Shown here piece after piece: positions 45,463-54,832 of a stretch of 64,000 bases of DNA (positions within the stretch are counted from its first letter, which is position 1; every line of letters begins with the position of its first letter). The position numbers and the translations under genes were made by a program. The notes under the pieces were generated by a model. It saw nothing but the letters and a program-made list of their open reading frames with translations, did not search any database and was not told the DNA's origin. The stretch is from Paenibacillus graminis (lineage in GTDB: Bacteria; Bacillota; Bacilli; Paenibacillales; Paenibacillaceae): contig NZ_CP009287.1 of assembly GCF_000758705.1 (NCBI RefSeq), forward strand, positions 6,262,001-6,326,000, in the 5' to 3' direction.

Positions 45463-47727
45463 TCAGAAAAATTTGCCGACGATATTTGTAATCGCTTCGC
45501 TTCTAAGCGGCTTACTGATATACTCATCCATACCGGCGGCCAGGCACAGTTCACGGTCACCTTTGAGCGCATTTGCCGTAACGGCAATAATGACCGGCTG
45601 CTTGTCCGGCGGCAGCGTTTCTTTGATCGCCTGCGTAGCTTCCAGACCATTCATGCGCGGCATCTGCACATCCATAAAAATAAGGTCATAGCTCCGGTCG
45701 CGGGCCATCTCCATCACCTGCAGCCCGTCACCCGCAACATCGACGGCATAGCCGCGTTTCTCCAAAATTTTACGCAGCACAATCTGATTAATTTCATTAT
45801 CCTCCGCGACCAGAATCCGCAAGGACCGTTCGCCAGCCGGTGCTTCGTCCCCCTCATTGCCGCTTGCGGCATCCGGTAAGCTGCCGCTTTGCTCCCGGAG
45901 CTTCACTGTGAACACAAAAGATGCCCCTGTTTCTACCGTAGTATCCAGTGCGATTGAACCCCCCATCATCTCCACAAGCTGCTTGGTGATCGCCAGTCCC
46001 AGCCCCGTCCCTTCATGCCGCCGGTGCATGAAATGATCCAACTGGTAGAAGGGCTCAAACAACCGGCCGCGGGAGCTCTCAGGAATGCCGATCCCTGTAT
46101 CCGCCACGGTGAATTCAAGCGTTACCCTTCCCTCAGCTCTTGCCAGTACCCGCAACGTCACCTTGATCCCGCCAGTGTAGGTGAACTTCACGGCATTTCC
46201 CACCAAATTGAGCAGAATCTGCTTCAGTCTTTCACCATCGCCGATCAGCTGCTCCGGCACATCCGGACCGATGCTGACCTCAATCTTCAACCCCTTTTTA
46301 TCAGCTTTGTGCTGCAGCAGCTCAAGCACCGAATCCACACAGGGCATAAGCATAAACGGCTCTTCATGAAGAATTGTTTTTCCGGCCTCAATTTTGGAAA
46401 AGTCCAGCACATCGTTGATGATCGCAAGCAGGGTATCCCCGCTTTGACGAATGATATCCAGATACTCTCTCTGCAGTGAACCCGGCTCACTCATTTCCAG
46501 CAGCAGGTCGGTCATTCCGATCACGCCATTCATGGGCGTGCGGATCTCATGGCTCATCATCGCCAGAAATTCGCTTTTGGCCCGGTTGGTTTTTTCCGCA
46601 GCCTCTTTGGCAATCAGCAGCTTCTTCTGGTCGGTAATATCCTTAGCGATGATATAGAATCCCACCGTCTCTTTATTGATGATGATCGGTGCAATCGTCG
46701 TCAGCACCTCAACAGAGTACCCTTCCCGGTGCCAAATATGGTCGATATTCACTTCTGCAGGGCTGCCTTCTTTGGAATAGGTGATTACTTCCCCAAGGTG
46801 CTCTGCCCCGATAATCCGGCCCACATTCATTCCGGCCAGCTCCGGTATGCTGTAGCCTGTAAGCTGGCAGGCCTTCTCATTCCCGTTAATGATCCTCCCC
46901 TCGAGATCAAGGGAAATGATCGCGTCATGATTATACTTCTTCAAGGAAGTATACCGTTCTACAGACTCCTGCAGCTTCTGTTCCACAATCTTGCGTTCTG
47001 TAATATCACGGCCTACGGCGAGCACACTGTACTGTGTGCCTTCTTCAATCAGCCGAAGCGTGAATTCAATCCACAGATAACGGCCGTCGGTATGCAGAAC
47101 CCGTATCTGGACTCTCTGAAAGTCTTGAGCTTCGGGGAAATGGAGCGCCGCTAAATCATCGGGATGAATCAGCCCGCGAATATCCCGGCCCACCAACTGC
47201 TCTGAATCATAGCCCAGCACCTCGCTTACCGAAGGCGAGCAGTATCTGCAGATGTTGTCTGAAGTCGCATAATAGACCACATCCGAGATGTTGGCCACAA
47301 TCTGCCGGTACAGCTTGTCCGCAGGCGAAAACGGCTCATCCGCCGGTTCTTCAGCAGCAAGCTCTGCGGTATGGATTAAATAATACAGCTTCTCTCCGGT
47401 CGAAGGATCGCTGACAAGCGTCATATGTAGCTGTATCGGCACATGCGTTCCGGAGGCGGAGGACAAATGGATTGCACCCTCAATAAAAGGAGTTTCTCCA
47501 GCATCCAGAGCCCGCACCATCGCTGTATATGATTCCAATGAATCCTCGCATACAAGCTCTTTGAGATGTTGCGACAGGAGCTGTTCCTCCGTAAATCCAA
47601 GCAGCGAAGTTACAGCCGGATTCACGCTGGTCCATTGCCCGTTAACGGAAAGGAACGCTACTCCAACCACTCCAGTCTTACATACATGCTCAAAGTGGGA
47701 ATATCCTTGTGCTTGCTGTCTTAACAT
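45463..47727 (-). CDS. Hybrid sensor histidine kinase with PAS domains and receiver
   Basis: 754 residues, no transmembrane segment, so a cytoplasmic sensor. Three PAS domains in tandem (about 10-120, 150-260, 270-385), HisKA with phospho-accepting His in AMMSHEIRTPMNG, HATPase with NAVKFT, DTGIGI and GTGLGLAI, then a receiver domain (about 635-750) with acceptor Asp in FMDVQMPRMNG. ATG 47727 is preferred; a TTG 57 nt upstream also lacks a good ribosome site. It follows a single-domain response regulator gene, its likely partner in a phosphorelay. Signal unknown. Confidence 0.9.
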   Translation of the reverse strand: MLRQQAQGYSHFEHVCKTGVVGVAFLSVNGQWTSVNPAVTSLLGFTEEQLLSQHLKELVCEDSLESYTAMVRALDAGETPFIEGAIHLSSASGTHVPIQLHMTLVSDPSTGEKLYYLIHTAELAAEEPADEPFSPADKLYRQIVANISDVVYYATSDNICRYCSPSVSEVLGYDSEQLVGRDIRGLIHPDDLAALHFPEAQDFQRVQIRVLHTDGRYLWIEFTLRLIEEGTQYSVLAVGRDITERKIVEQKLQESVERYTSLKKYNHDAIISLDLEGRIINGNEKACQLTGYSIPELAGMNVGRIIGAEHLGEVITYSKEGSPAEVNIDHIWHREGYSVEVLTTIAPIIINKETVGFYIIAKDITDQKKLLIAKEAAEKTNRAKSEFLAMMSHEIRTPMNGVIGMTDLLLEMSEPGSLQREYLDIIRQSGDTLLAIINDVLDFSKIEAGKTILHEEPFMLMPCVDSVLELLQHKADKKGLKIEVSIGPDVPEQLIGDGERLKQILLNLVGNAVKFTYTGGIKVTLRVLARAEGRVTLEFTVADTGIGIPESSRGRLFEPFYQLDHFMHRRHEGTGLGLAITKQLVEMMGGSIALDTTVETGASFVFTVKLREQSGSLPDAASGNEGDEAPAGERSLRILVAEDNEINQIVLRKILEKRGYAVDVAGDGLQVMEMARDRSYDLIFMDVQMPRMNGLEATQAIKETLPPDKQPVIIAVTANALKGDRELCLAAGMDEYISKPLRSEAITNIVGKFF

Positions 47728-47928
47728 GTAGTCACCGCCCGTTTGTGGAGTATCAAACGCAAGAATTTTATATAAAATCTTCAATATAAATATCTTGTAT
47801 TATTAGGCGAAAGTCAAATGGTAATCTAAGCTTGGTTTCAGTTGAACCAAACCGTTTTTCAGGCGGAGTTCTCCCCAGATCCACACCTATCGCTGCTTCA
47901 TTCCCTCTCTCCTGAAATGTCTGCAGCA

Positions 47929-48318
47929 TCACGCAATTCCGGCTAAAAGCTTCTCCACAGCCTCTGTCAGGGTCTTCACCTGAAAGGGTTTGGTAATATA
48001 TCCGGAAAAACCTGATTTTTGGGCCCGTTCGATGTCCGAGCGTTGGGCAAAGGCGCTGATCGCCAGCACGGGTATCGGACGGGTTGATTCGTCATTCTTG
48101 AGCTCGTCCATAGCTTCATATCCATTCAGGTCGGGCAGACCAATATCCAGAATAATCAGATCCGGCAGCTTCTGCCGGGCGATCTGCAGACCAAGCGCTG
48201 CCGTCTCTGCTTTCAGCAATCGTACAGAAGGCAGGTTTTTTTTGAAGATATGATGCATCAAAGCCATGTTGAGTTGATTATCTTCCACGTATAGCACTGT
48301 CTGCTTGTATTCTATCAC
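47929..48318 (-). CDS. Single-domain response regulator
   Basis: 129 residues, CheY/DivK-like receiver only. Acidic pair in VLYVEDNQLN, phospho-acceptor Asp in LIILDIGLPDLNG, conserved Lys in YITKPFQ. No output domain, so it passes phosphate or binds another protein. It is transcribed just ahead of the hybrid kinase gene, about 200 bp apart. Confidence 0.9.
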   Translation of the reverse strand: MIEYKQTVLYVEDNQLNMALMHHIFKKNLPSVRLLKAETAALGLQIARQKLPDLIILDIGLPDLNGYEAMDELKNDESTRPIPVLAISAFAQRSDIERAQKSGFSGYITKPFQVKTLTEAVEKLLAGIA

Positions 48319-48369
48319 CAGCTTGTCCCCCTAAATGTTCAGCGTAAGCCCTCTGATGAGACAGCCGAA

Positions 48370-48417
48370 AAAAATAAAAAGCCGAAGAAAGGGACCATTC
48401 CCCCTTCTCCGGCTCAT
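48370..48417 (-). terminator. Terminator after the DUF2294 gene
   Basis: GCCGGAGAAGGGGGA and CCCTTTCTTCGGC around ATGGT, then TTTTTATTTTTT on the minus strand. Confidence 0.85.
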
Positions 48418-48465
48418 GTTCGGCTCATTTGCATGTCCGACTCATTTCCGCCTCATATATGGTGA

Positions 48466-49140
48466 TTACAGAAAAGTATAGGCTATTACACTGGTATCTT
48501 TGTCGAAATCCCAATCCACGTAGATGTCGGCAAGCTCCTTGCCAAGCATCGGTGCAATCGTGGTGGTATCCTCCAAGTATCGTTTTTCCATCTTGCGTTT
48601 GGTTGTTTTGAGCGTGTTCTCATAACCGAGGCCGATCAATTCCTTCTCTAGAGGAATCAGAATGCCTTCACGTTTAATAATCAGGGTGCGGGGGCCCAAC
48701 CACCAGGAATCGGTATGCACCGGCTCCTTCTGCACCTTTCTGCTTACTTCGTTAATTTGGGCATGAACCTCATCCCGCCCGGCATAATCGTCAATAGCTA
48801 CATCATCATTCTTGATAAGCGCAACGATTATTCCTGAAGCGTTATGTATCCCCCAATCATAAAAAAGCTCGCCGACCTCAATAGCCATCGTGTCCTTCAG
48901 GTAAGCTGAAAGCTCGGGAAGCAGCGATTTCATCAATAGCTCCCGTGTATACCGAAAAGCCTGTTCCTCTTCCTTGTTAAGCAAAAACCGCTCTACAGGG
49001 CCGATAAAATTTCGTATATGCAGTGCTATGCATTGCTTCCCGATGGAAGCATGTATAGACTCGGGTCCCTTCCCGAATCGCTCCCGAAGCAGTCTTCCTG
49101 CATAACTGGATAGTTGGCTAGTAAGTTCCGTAGTGCTCAT
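48466..49140 (-). CDS. DUF2294 family protein, function unknown
   Basis: 224 residues, soluble. Two related halves, each about 100 residues: the first with RFGKGPESIHASIGKQCIAL and LFYDWGIHNASGIIVALI, the second with the matching IYVDWDFDKDTSVIAYTF end. This is the Na+-translocating-decarboxylase-neighbour type DUF2294 domain found mainly in Firmicutes; no activity has been assigned that I can rely on. Divergent from the glutathione peroxidase gene. Confidence 0.8.
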   Translation of the reverse strand: MSTTELTSQLSSYAGRLLRERFGKGPESIHASIGKQCIALHIRNFIGPVERFLLNKEEEQAFRYTRELLMKSLLPELSAYLKDTMAIEVGELFYDWGIHNASGIIVALIKNDDVAIDDYAGRDEVHAQINEVSRKVQKEPVHTDSWWLGPRTLIIKREGILIPLEKELIGLGYENTLKTTKRKMEKRYLEDTTTIAPMLGKELADIYVDWDFDKDTSVIAYTFL

Positions 49141-49355
49141 TCAATTTCCTCCAGCAATTATATTCTTTTGTCTGAGTGTGTAGTGTGGGGAGAACTTACC
49201 TGCTGAAAGAAACGGTTAGTTCTCTTAAGTATAATATTATCCAACAACTTCGTATACAGTAAAATTAGTCTAGATCATTGACTTTTTAAATTAAGTTGCT
49301 TACAATTAAATCACTATAAATTAATATGATGTATAATACGGAGGTTGAAACAGCA

Positions 49356-49901
49356 ATGAGTGTCTATCAATATAGTGCCCGCAGCATACGGGGCAAGGAA
49401 ACCAGCCTGGAGCAATACAAGGATAAGGTGCTGCTCATTGTAAACACTGCCAGCAAATGCGGCTTCACCCCGCAATATTCGGATCTGCAAAAGCTGTACG
49501 AGAAGTATCAGGACCAGGGACTGCAGATACTGGGTTTTCCCAGCAACCAGTTCGGAGAGCAGGAGCCGGGCACTAATGAAGAGGTTAATATATTTTGTCA
49601 GATCAACTACGGGGTCAGCTTCCCGATCTTCGAGAAGTTGGATGTCAAAGGGGAGCATCAGCATCCTCTATTCACCTATCTCACAGAACAGGCAGGGTTC
49701 GAAGGGTTTGATACCACGGACTCAAACGGCAGGCTGCTGCAGACTCTGCTCCAGGAGCGTGATCCTGCGGCACTTGCAAATGACGAGATCAAATGGAATT
49801 TCACCAAATTCCTCATTGACCGTCAAGGAAATGTCGTGAAACGCTACGAATCCCCAGTTGATCCGATGGATCTTGAACCGGCCATTCAACAGCTGCTGTA
49901 G
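49356..49901 (+). CDS. Glutathione peroxidase family thiol peroxidase
   Basis: 181 residues. Peroxidatic Cys in NTASKCGFTPQY (cysteine, not selenocysteine), Gln in FPSNQFGEQEPG and Trp in IKWNFTKFLID complete the catalytic triad. Firmicutes lack glutathione in most cases, so thioredoxin or bacillithiol systems are the likely reductants; trxB is elsewhere in this window. ATG 49356 has GGAGG 11 nt upstream, a rather long spacing. Confidence 0.92.
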   Translation: MSVYQYSARSIRGKETSLEQYKDKVLLIVNTASKCGFTPQYSDLQKLYEKYQDQGLQILGFPSNQFGEQEPGTNEEVNIFCQINYGVSFPIFEKLDVKGEHQHPLFTYLTEQAGFEGFDTTDSNGRLLQTLLQERDPAALANDEIKWNFTKFLIDRQGNVVKRYESPVDPMDLEPAIQQLL

Positions 49902-50110
49902 GCCAACGGAACCTCGAACAGCATTTCCGGTTTCAGTTTTCTTTTCATATAAGCATCCCCTTTCTAGCCAATAAGAATTCCCTAATTATCCAAACAACAT
50001 ACAATTACCAAAAAAAGGAGATGTACAGAACAAAATGGCTGCGCGGCCTAGACGGGATAGATTTCAGTTTAGCTTTGCCTGGGGAAGTTTTTAAATCCTT
50101 CGAAAATTCC

Positions 50111-50241
50111 AAGTGGAAAAAGGTACACTAATTCAGCTCAGTTCGCTCCTGAGTAAGTAATATAGACCCATTAGGTTTCCTTTTTCCACTTCATTCTTAC
50201 ATTTATTGATTTGTGAGAGAAATAAGCTCCCTTTTTCCAAC
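50111..50241. repeat. Box-B element, three-box form
   Basis: One direct box (AGTGG at 50112) and two inverted boxes (aligned positions 50175 and 50226, 51 bp apart); inner distance 63 bp as at the other loci. Confidence 0.8.
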
Positions 50242-50299
50242 TAGCACTGCTCACCTGCTTCTTCGCAAGCCCGAATCATCAGGAAAAATAGACTTTATC

Positions 50300-50690
50300 G
50301 CGAAATAATGTCTTCTCATTCCGCTTCATGCAGCACGCTGGCCCGATTGCTTCTGCAACTTCTAGGACCTGGGGCTGTCCATAGAGCCATAAAATGGCTG
50401 CTTGGGGATAGCCCTCTGTTTTTAAGTAGGATTAACGTGAGCACTTGGGTGTACGCTGCGCGAACGGACCGTTGTTCCAACCGCTGTGCTCTCCAGATTT
50501 TTTCATCCCCCTTAGCGGTGAAAATTCCGGAGACCAAGGCGAACGCTGCCGCTTTTCCACAATCAGACCGTTCTCTCCGCTGTTTAAAGAGGAAACGCCA
50601 AACCGCAAATGACCAAAACACAGAGCAGCGATTCTCCAATAACAGGAGAATCGCTGCTCTGCTTACTTTTTTGGGTTTTCAGTAATTTAG
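50300..50690 (+). other. Unexplained, structured gene-free region ending in a strong hairpin
   Basis: No credible CDS: the 107-residue minus-strand ORF has no ribosome site and would begin inside a terminator. Visible structures are GAGCAC/GTGCTC arms about 45 bp apart (50440-50495), followed by CCAGATTTTTT, and the strong hairpin at 50621-50661. It could be a small RNA gene or the remains of a mobile element. The rest of the 49902-50858 gap shows only the box-B element. Confidence 0.35.
50621..50680 (+). terminator. Perfect 17-bp hairpin with downstream T run
   Basis: CAGAGCAGCGATTCTCC and GGAGAATCGCTGCTCTG pair without mismatch around AATAACA, followed by GCTTACTTTTTTGGGTTTT on the plus strand. 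The only upstream plus-strand gene is the peroxidase 700 bp away, so another transcript may end here. Confidence 0.75.
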
Positions 50691-50858
50691 AAGAGCTGTC
50701 TCTATTGTAGAAATCTACTTATTGGATAGCCCCTTTAGGGACAAGCTAACCTTACTTCCCCCGGCAAAGCCTCTGTGAACACTTCGAAACCCTAACAAGC
50801 CGAATTCAGCTCAACCGCTCATGTCAAAAATTATGAATATGCCTCGTTCACGTATACT

Positions 50859-51920
50859 TTATTGCAGCTGCCAGTCGCTGATCTTGAAATCTTTTTTGGC
50901 CAGCTTCTCCTCCACCAGGAAGTTCTTCGTGCCTTCAAGCAGCTTTGTTCCCTCCTCAGTGAACGGCGTATCCTTGATGTCGCTGATCGGACTCACCTGC
51001 TTCGCCAGCTCAGGTGTGGTATCGCCGATTTCGGCCAGGAACTGATAATACTCATCTTCATGCTGCTTCAGATCGGCCAGTGCCTTCTCACGGGCCGCAT
51101 TCCACACCTTCGGGAAATCCGGGAACTTCTTCAAATACTCCTCCGATACTACAGTCGCACTGGAGCCCAGCAGATCGGGATGGCTTGAAGCATCATCCAG
51201 ACGGGTGTAGCCCTGGTCAATCAGCTTCAGCGCAGGTACCCCTGTATTGGTTGTAGCATCTACATCCCCGCGGGCCAATGCTGCGGTGGCGTCAGGAGTA
51301 AGCATATGGACCAGCTTATAACCGGTTACCCCCTCCTGCTGGAGCAGGCCGACTATATAACGGTGCATGAAGGAGCCTTTTTGAATAGCGATGGTCTTGC
51401 CCTGCAGATCCTTCACTGTCTCAGGACCATCCTTCTTGCCAATCAAATAGCCTACGGTGCGGGCTGAGGTTTGAGCGATTAATCTCGTCTTGGCCCCGGA
51501 AGCATAAGCGATAATTGCCGGGGTATCGCCAAGACTGCCGAAGTCCAGGCGGCCGCTGATCAGCGACTCCGTCTGGTCCGGACCGTTCGGGAAACCGGTG
51601 AGCTTCACTTCGGTAATGCCGTACTTCCTAAGCTCTTCCTGAATAATACCTTTGTAGAGGCCCCAGCCCTCCGCACCGCCCGGCAGATTCAGCTTATTGG
51701 AGCCGATAAAACCAAAATTCAGCACCGCCGGGACATTGCCGGCTGCTTCTGCACCTGCTGCCCCGGCAGTGTTCCCTGCCGCTGACTTGGAATTTCCTGC
51801 TGAATTGGCATTATTGCCGCAAGCCTGCAGCACCAGCATGACCATGACCACACCCGCAGTGAACGCGAGGCGGCCCCTCTTGGCCCATCCGCCCTGACTC
51901 TCTCTGTACGTATGTTTCAT
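50859..51920 (-). CDS. ABC transporter binding lipoprotein, sulfonate/nitrate/taurine type
   Basis: 353 residues. Signal with lipobox LVLQACG puts the lipid-modified Cys at about residue 34, followed by an Asn/Ala/Gly linker. NMT1/SsuA-like periplasmic-binding fold: LTGFPNGPDQTESLISGRLD, FGSLGDTPAIIAYASGAKT and ALARGDVDATTNTGVPALK are characteristic. Last gene of a six-gene operon with ATPase, two permeases, flavoprotein and ferredoxin. Sulfonate or a sulfate ester is the most likely substrate; nitrate-type ligands are less so. Confidence 0.88.
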   Translation of the reverse strand: MKHTYRESQGGWAKRGRLAFTAGVVMVMLVLQACGNNANSAGNSKSAAGNTAGAAGAEAAGNVPAVLNFGFIGSNKLNLPGGAEGWGLYKGIIQEELRKYGITEVKLTGFPNGPDQTESLISGRLDFGSLGDTPAIIAYASGAKTRLIAQTSARTVGYLIGKKDGPETVKDLQGKTIAIQKGSFMHRYIVGLLQQEGVTGYKLVHMLTPDATAALARGDVDATTNTGVPALKLIDQGYTRLDDASSHPDLLGSSATVVSEEYLKKFPDFPKVWNAAREKALADLKQHEDEYYQFLAEIGDTTPELAKQVSPISDIKDTPFTEEGTKLLEGTKNFLVEEKLAKKDFKISDWQLQ

Positions 51921-51965
51921 AGATGTAATCTCCCCTCAATCTTCTGCTGAAAAATAGATCATGTC

Positions 51966-52298
51966 TCAGAATCCGGCTCTGGCTGCCAGCTTATACATAA
52001 AGTCATGACTGGCTACCGGCTGTCTGCCTTTGCCCCAGCCTACCTTTTCACGGTATCCGCCAAGCAGCCCCTGCTGCTCCAGCTCCTCTTCGGTCACTCC
52101 CGTGACCGTTTCGGAATCCGGAGCGACATACAAGGCGTCTACAGGGCAGTACAGCTCGCACATGAAGCAGGTCTGGCAATCGCTCTGCCGGGCGATAACG
52201 GGGATTCCGCCTTCTACCTGGTCGAACACATTTGTCGGGCAGACAGATACACACTGGTTGCATTCTACACACCTGGCAGCGCTGATGACTTCAATCAC
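51966..52298 (-). CDS. Ferredoxin with two [4Fe-4S] clusters
   Basis: 110 residues. Two cluster motifs, CVECNQCVSVCP and CQTCFMCELYCP, each C-x2-C-x2-C(x3)C-like, followed by DALYVAPDSETV. It overlaps the flavoprotein gene by 4 bp (ATGA), so the proteins are probably made in equal amounts and form a complex. The pairing resembles AprA/AprB of the dissimilatory APS reductase, though here it is tied to an uptake operon. Confidence 0.9.
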   Translation of the reverse strand: MIEVISAARCVECNQCVSVCPTNVFDQVEGGIPVIARQSDCQTCFMCELYCPVDALYVAPDSETVTGVTEEELEQQGLLGGYREKVGWGKGRQPVASHDFMYKLAARAGF

Positions 52299-53908
52299 AA
52301 CAGTACACTCTCCTTCGCTACTTCCTCTGTTCTCACCCAGACCTGATCCAGCCCGCCGCTAATCAGGCGGTGATGCTGGCCGTTGTCAATTGCTTGATAA
52401 TCCTCCCGCTTGTGCATGCCCCGGGTCTCCGTTCTCGCAAGCGCGGAGCTGTACATCCAGCGGGCCGTCGCCGTCATGGCCTCCGCTTCACGGGCCCGCA
52501 CACCTTCGGGCGTGCGCTGGATTTCCCGGCTGCGCTGCTCTTTCCACAGCCCATCCAGCCGCTTCAGAGAAGAACTCAGCCCCTGCTCCGTGCGGAACAG
52601 ATTGATGTCGTAGGGCTTCACTTCCGCCTGCACCGCTGCGGTATATTCTGCTGCCCGTGCAGCCGCGCCCGGCTGCACCTGCCGGTGAACCAGCGGCGAG
52701 GAAGACAGTCCGGCAGGCGTGCGGTCCGCCGCATGTCTGCCCAGGCCCGCCGCATAAGCCGCTGCCCCTTCTCCGGCGAAGGAGCCCGAAGACATCGCCC
52801 AGGCGGCATTGTGGCTGCCGCCGCCGGTAAAGCCGCCGCAGATCAGCTCGCGGGTCGCAGCATCTCCTGCGGCATACAAGCCGGGTACGCCCGTGCCGCA
52901 GGCCTCATCCGTGATGCGGATGCCGCCGGTGCCCCGCACCGTGCCTTCCAGCCGCAGCGTCACCGGAAAGGCATCCTTGAAGGGATTGATGCCCCGACGG
53001 TCGAACGGCAGGAAGAAATTCGTCTGCGCGACCCGCAGCAGCGGCTGCAGCTCCTCCGAAGCTCCGTCCAGCTTGGCGTATACCTGCCGCCCGGACAGCA
53101 GGTTTCGGGCAATGACAGAGCGCCCCTTCTTCGAGCCGGCCCCCTCTACTACACTGCCGTCCTCATAATAGAAGCTGGCATAGCTGTAATACGCCGTCTT
53201 CGTGACGGAAGAGAAGGTGGGGCAGATGGCGTAAGCATTGGAGAACTCCATGCCCGACAGGCTGGCCCCCGCCTCGGCGGCGAACAAATATCCGTCGCCG
53301 GTCAGAACGTTGCAGCCCAGCGCCTTGCTGAGGAAGGCACAGCCGCCCGTGGCAATAACCACGGCTCCCGATTGCACACTCCAGGTCTCTCCGCTCTGGG
53401 TCTGCACCCCGGCGGCTCCGGCTACGCCGTGTTCATCGGCCAGCAGCTCCAGCACCGGGCTGTGATCGAGAATTGTTACGCCCGCCTTCTTCACCAGCCT
53501 GCGCATCAGCCGCATATATTCCGGCCCTTGCAGGCTTCTGCGGTACTGGTTGCCCTGCTCATCCAGCGGGAACGGATAACCTGACACACCCAGCCTGTTC
53601 ATGTTCTCATAGGTACGGTCCAGCACCCGGTCCATCCAGCGGTGTTCGGCCAGCTGGCCGCCCATCGTATAGCGGCTGGCTTTTGCCTCCTCACGCAGCC
53701 CCGCATCCGGCTTCACATACCAGACACCTGTACCCGAAGGCGCCGTTGCGCCGCTGGAGCCGCAGTAGCCTTTATCGGCAAGAATGACCCTCGCTCCTTT
53801 GGCCGCTGCTGTAAGTGCCGCCCAGGTTCCTGCCGGTCCTCCGCCGATAACCAGCACATCCGCTGTTAGATTAAGCGTTCCTTTAAATACCGCTTGATTC
53901 ATTGTCAT
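52295..53908 (-). CDS. FAD-dependent oxidoreductase, fumarate reductase/AprA-like
   Basis: 537 residues. N-terminal FAD site VLVIGGGPAGTWAALTAAAK, an active-site loop after GCSG-like SSGATAPSGTG, and the C-terminal FAD segment GLYAAGDAATRELICGGFTG. It belongs to the succinate dehydrogenase/fumarate reductase flavoprotein superfamily. Coupled to a ferredoxin gene and placed inside a sulfonate-type ABC operon, it may reduce or oxidise the imported sulfur compound. The substrate is not deducible. Rich in GC relative to the flanks. Confidence 0.85.
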   Translation of the reverse strand: MTMNQAVFKGTLNLTADVLVIGGGPAGTWAALTAAAKGARVILADKGYCGSSGATAPSGTGVWYVKPDAGLREEAKASRYTMGGQLAEHRWMDRVLDRTYENMNRLGVSGYPFPLDEQGNQYRRSLQGPEYMRLMRRLVKKAGVTILDHSPVLELLADEHGVAGAAGVQTQSGETWSVQSGAVVIATGGCAFLSKALGCNVLTGDGYLFAAEAGASLSGMEFSNAYAICPTFSSVTKTAYYSYASFYYEDGSVVEGAGSKKGRSVIARNLLSGRQVYAKLDGASEELQPLLRVAQTNFFLPFDRRGINPFKDAFPVTLRLEGTVRGTGGIRITDEACGTGVPGLYAAGDAATRELICGGFTGGGSHNAAWAMSSGSFAGEGAAAYAAGLGRHAADRTPAGLSSSPLVHRQVQPGAAARAAEYTAAVQAEVKPYDINLFRTEQGLSSSLKRLDGLWKEQRSREIQRTPEGVRAREAEAMTATARWMYSSALARTETRGMHKREDYQAIDNGQHHRLISGGLDQVWVRTEEVAKESVLL

Positions 53909-53929
53909 AGCCTCCTTGGTTTCATGAAC

Positions 53930-54817
53930 TTACCCTTGATAGCTGTCACGCCAATGCAGAAATTTGTGTTCAATGATGCGGAACAGAGTATCGATTAGCT
54001 TGCCTACCACGGCGAAAATAAGAATGCCTACAAAAATAACCTCTGTATTGGAATTTTGCTTCCCTTCATTAATCAGGAACCCCACGCCGGACTGTGAACC
54101 AATCAGTTCAGCCACAACCAGTCCAATCCAGGCCACCGCCATCGACAGCCGCAGCCCCAGCAGAATGCCGGGCAGTGCCGCCGGAAGAATCAGCCGCCTC
54201 AGCTTCTGCACCGGGTTGAAGCCCAGCACTTTAGCCACTTCAAACAGCTTGTTGTCCACACCCCGGATGCCCATAAAGGTATTGATGTAGAGCGGGAAAA
54301 ATGAACCGCTTATGATAATGACAACCTTCGAGACCTCGCCAAAACCGAACCACAGGATAATCAGCGGCGCAATTGCCAGATGGGGAACCAGCCGCAGCAC
54401 CTGAATGCTGGGGTCCAGCAGGTATTCCGCACTGCGGAACAAGCCGGTCAGCACACCGAACAGCAAGCCAAGGATACCGCCGATAAGAAAACCGATACCC
54501 GCTCTGCCCATGCTGACGCCCAGATGATGGGCCAGCTCACCGCTCACCGTGAGTCCGGCAAAAGCTGAGAGAATCGACAGCGGCGTTGGCAGAAACTCCG
54601 GCGAGGCCAGTCCGGCACTGCCGGCAAGCTGCCACACTGCAATTCCTGCGGCGGGGAGGGCTGCGCCGGTTCCGAAGCCGGATAGAAACCTCTTCCCGTA
54701 AGGTGATCTTGATGTTCTTACGTTCTTATATGCAGTAACGGGAGCTGTTCCGCTATAATCCCGGGCTTCCCTTACCCCTTTGGCAGTCTTGACAATCGCC
54801 TCTATTCCTTCACTCAT
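53930..54817 (-). CDS. ABC transporter permease, SsuC/TauC type (second copy)
   Basis: 295 residues, about six membrane segments after an extended cytoplasmic N terminus of some 55 residues. BPD-type loop EVAKVLGFNPVQKLRRLILP. Clearly a duplicate of the neighbouring permease: both share ILWFGFGE/ILWFGIGE, the MGIRGVDNKLFEV/MGIRGTDNKLFEV segment and a RWQDSYQG/HWRDSYQG end. The two probably form a heterodimer. Confidence 0.9.
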   Translation of the reverse strand: MSEGIEAIVKTAKGVREARDYSGTAPVTAYKNVRTSRSPYGKRFLSGFGTGAALPAAGIAVWQLAGSAGLASPEFLPTPLSILSAFAGLTVSGELAHHLGVSMGRAGIGFLIGGILGLLFGVLTGLFRSAEYLLDPSIQVLRLVPHLAIAPLIILWFGFGEVSKVVIIISGSFFPLYINTFMGIRGVDNKLFEVAKVLGFNPVQKLRRLILPAALPGILLGLRLSMAVAWIGLVVAELIGSQSGVGFLINEGKQNSNTEVIFVGILIFAVVGKLIDTLFRIIEHKFLHWRDSYQG

Positions 54818-54832
54818 GGTGCATATCTCCTC

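Noticed and set aside
50316..50639. 107-codon minus-strand ORF
   Set aside because: Would start inside the terminator hairpin, has no ribosome site and no domain.
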